Below, piece by piece: positions 6,193-6,547 of a stretch of DNA of 6,547 bases (its first letter is position 1; every line of letters starts with the position of its first letter). The translations under genes were made by a program, and so were the position numbers. The notes beneath the pieces are model-generated. The model was not told the DNA's origin. It made no database searches and worked only from the letters and a program-made list of their open reading frames with translations. Origin of the DNA: Actinomycetota bacterium (GTDB taxonomy: Bacteria > Actinomycetota > Actinomycetes > Nanopelagicales > Nanopelagicaceae); the NCBI GenBank assembly GCA_013205455.1, contig JABMMO010000040.1, forward strand, positions 1 through 6,547. The letters are read 5' to 3'.

Positions 6193-6547
6193 TCGCCGCG
6201 CACCACCAAATCTCGGTAGGTGTTATCGGTAGTAAGTAAATTTTGATGCGTTCCAGTGTTTTTTACGTAGCCATTAACTAAGAGAATTACTCGATCGGTA
6301 TGATCGAGAATTAGCGGCGAAGTTGTAAAAATTATCGTAGTCTGATGATTTCTTACTTCCCGTAATCGCGTGGCGATTCGAGCTTCGGTATGAGCATCGA
6401 CTGCACTGGTTGGATCATCCAAAATCAGTATCGGTGCATCAACATAAAGCGATCTTGCAAGCGATAATCGTTGACGTTGCCCACCAGAAAGTGTGCGACC
6501 GCGTTCGACAACTTCAGCGCTGTAACCATCGCCATCTAACGAATCTA
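6189..6547 (-). CDS. ABC exporter half-transporter, degenerate-catalysis subunit (N-terminal part outside window)
   Basis: Only the last 119 residues of the ATPase domain are in the window; Walker A, the Q-loop and the membrane domain lie beyond the right edge. In-frame translation from 6545 gives a perfect signature, LSGGQRQR, then Walker B as APILILDDPTSAVD, where Asp replaces the catalytic Glu. The switch-loop region reads IIFTTSPLILDHTDRV: by spacing to the following DR, Thr stands where the switch His is expected. The protein is therefore unlikely to hydrolyse ATP at its own Walker site, but it supplies the good signature to the partner's site. It is the first of the two ABC genes and is joined to the second by an ATGA overlap. 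A TTG at 6422 could be mistaken for a start, but the frame is open and homologous far upstream of it. Confidence 0.9.
   Translation of the reverse strand, partial: DSLDGDGYSAEVVERGRTLSGGQRQRLSLARSLYVDAPILILDDPTSAVDAHTEARIATRLREVRNHQTTIIFTTSPLILDHTDRVILLVNGYVKNTGTHQNLLTTDNTYRDLVVRGE

Overview
The window looks like chromosomal DNA from a low-to-moderate GC, gene-dense actinobacterium. The myo-inositol-1-phosphate synthase is of the actinobacterial type. The base composition is modest (I judge low-to-mid 40s % GC by eye, not computed), with many TTA, AAA and ATT codons. Neighbouring genes are separated by 2 to about 117 bases. Together these suggest a streamlined lineage such as the freshwater Nanopelagicales (acI) group. 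That placement is inference from gene style and composition and was not tested by a search.

Layout, left to right. (1) The nearly complete 3' part of an inositol-1-phosphate synthase gene (ino1) on the + strand. (2) Convergent to it, a 103-residue single-domain LuxR-type DNA-binding protein on the - strand. (3) A 117-base divergent intergenic region in which the predicted promoters of the regulator and of the next operon overlap; it also holds two small inverted repeats. (4) A two-gene + strand operon: an enoyl-CoA isomerase of the crotonase superfamily, predicted to be translated from a leaderless mRNA, and a short-chain dehydrogenase resembling human HSDL2. (5) A - strand nickel/cobalt permease of the NiCoT family, whose stop codon lies 2 bases from the dehydrogenase stop. 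(6) A - strand pair of ABC half-exporters joined by an ATGA stop/start overlap; the upstream gene runs off the right edge of the window.

How the genes may work together. The isomerase and dehydrogenase form a plausible acyl-CoA/lipid module. The divergently transcribed LuxR-type protein is its most obvious candidate regulator by position. The two ABC proteins carry complementary defects. The upstream subunit has a perfect LSGGQ but Asp in place of the Walker B catalytic Glu, and no switch His. The downstream subunit has intact Walker B Glu and switch His but a degenerate signature. This is the pattern of a heterodimeric exporter with one active and one degenerate ATP site. Its substrate cannot be told from the sequence.

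I found no CRISPR array, mobile element, tRNA, rRNA, convincing riboswitch or convincing intrinsic terminator. I do not see an undescribed multi-gene system. The points most worth checking are the overlapping divergent promoter region, the leaderless start, the Cys/His tail of the small regulator, and the isomerase/HSDL2-like pairing.
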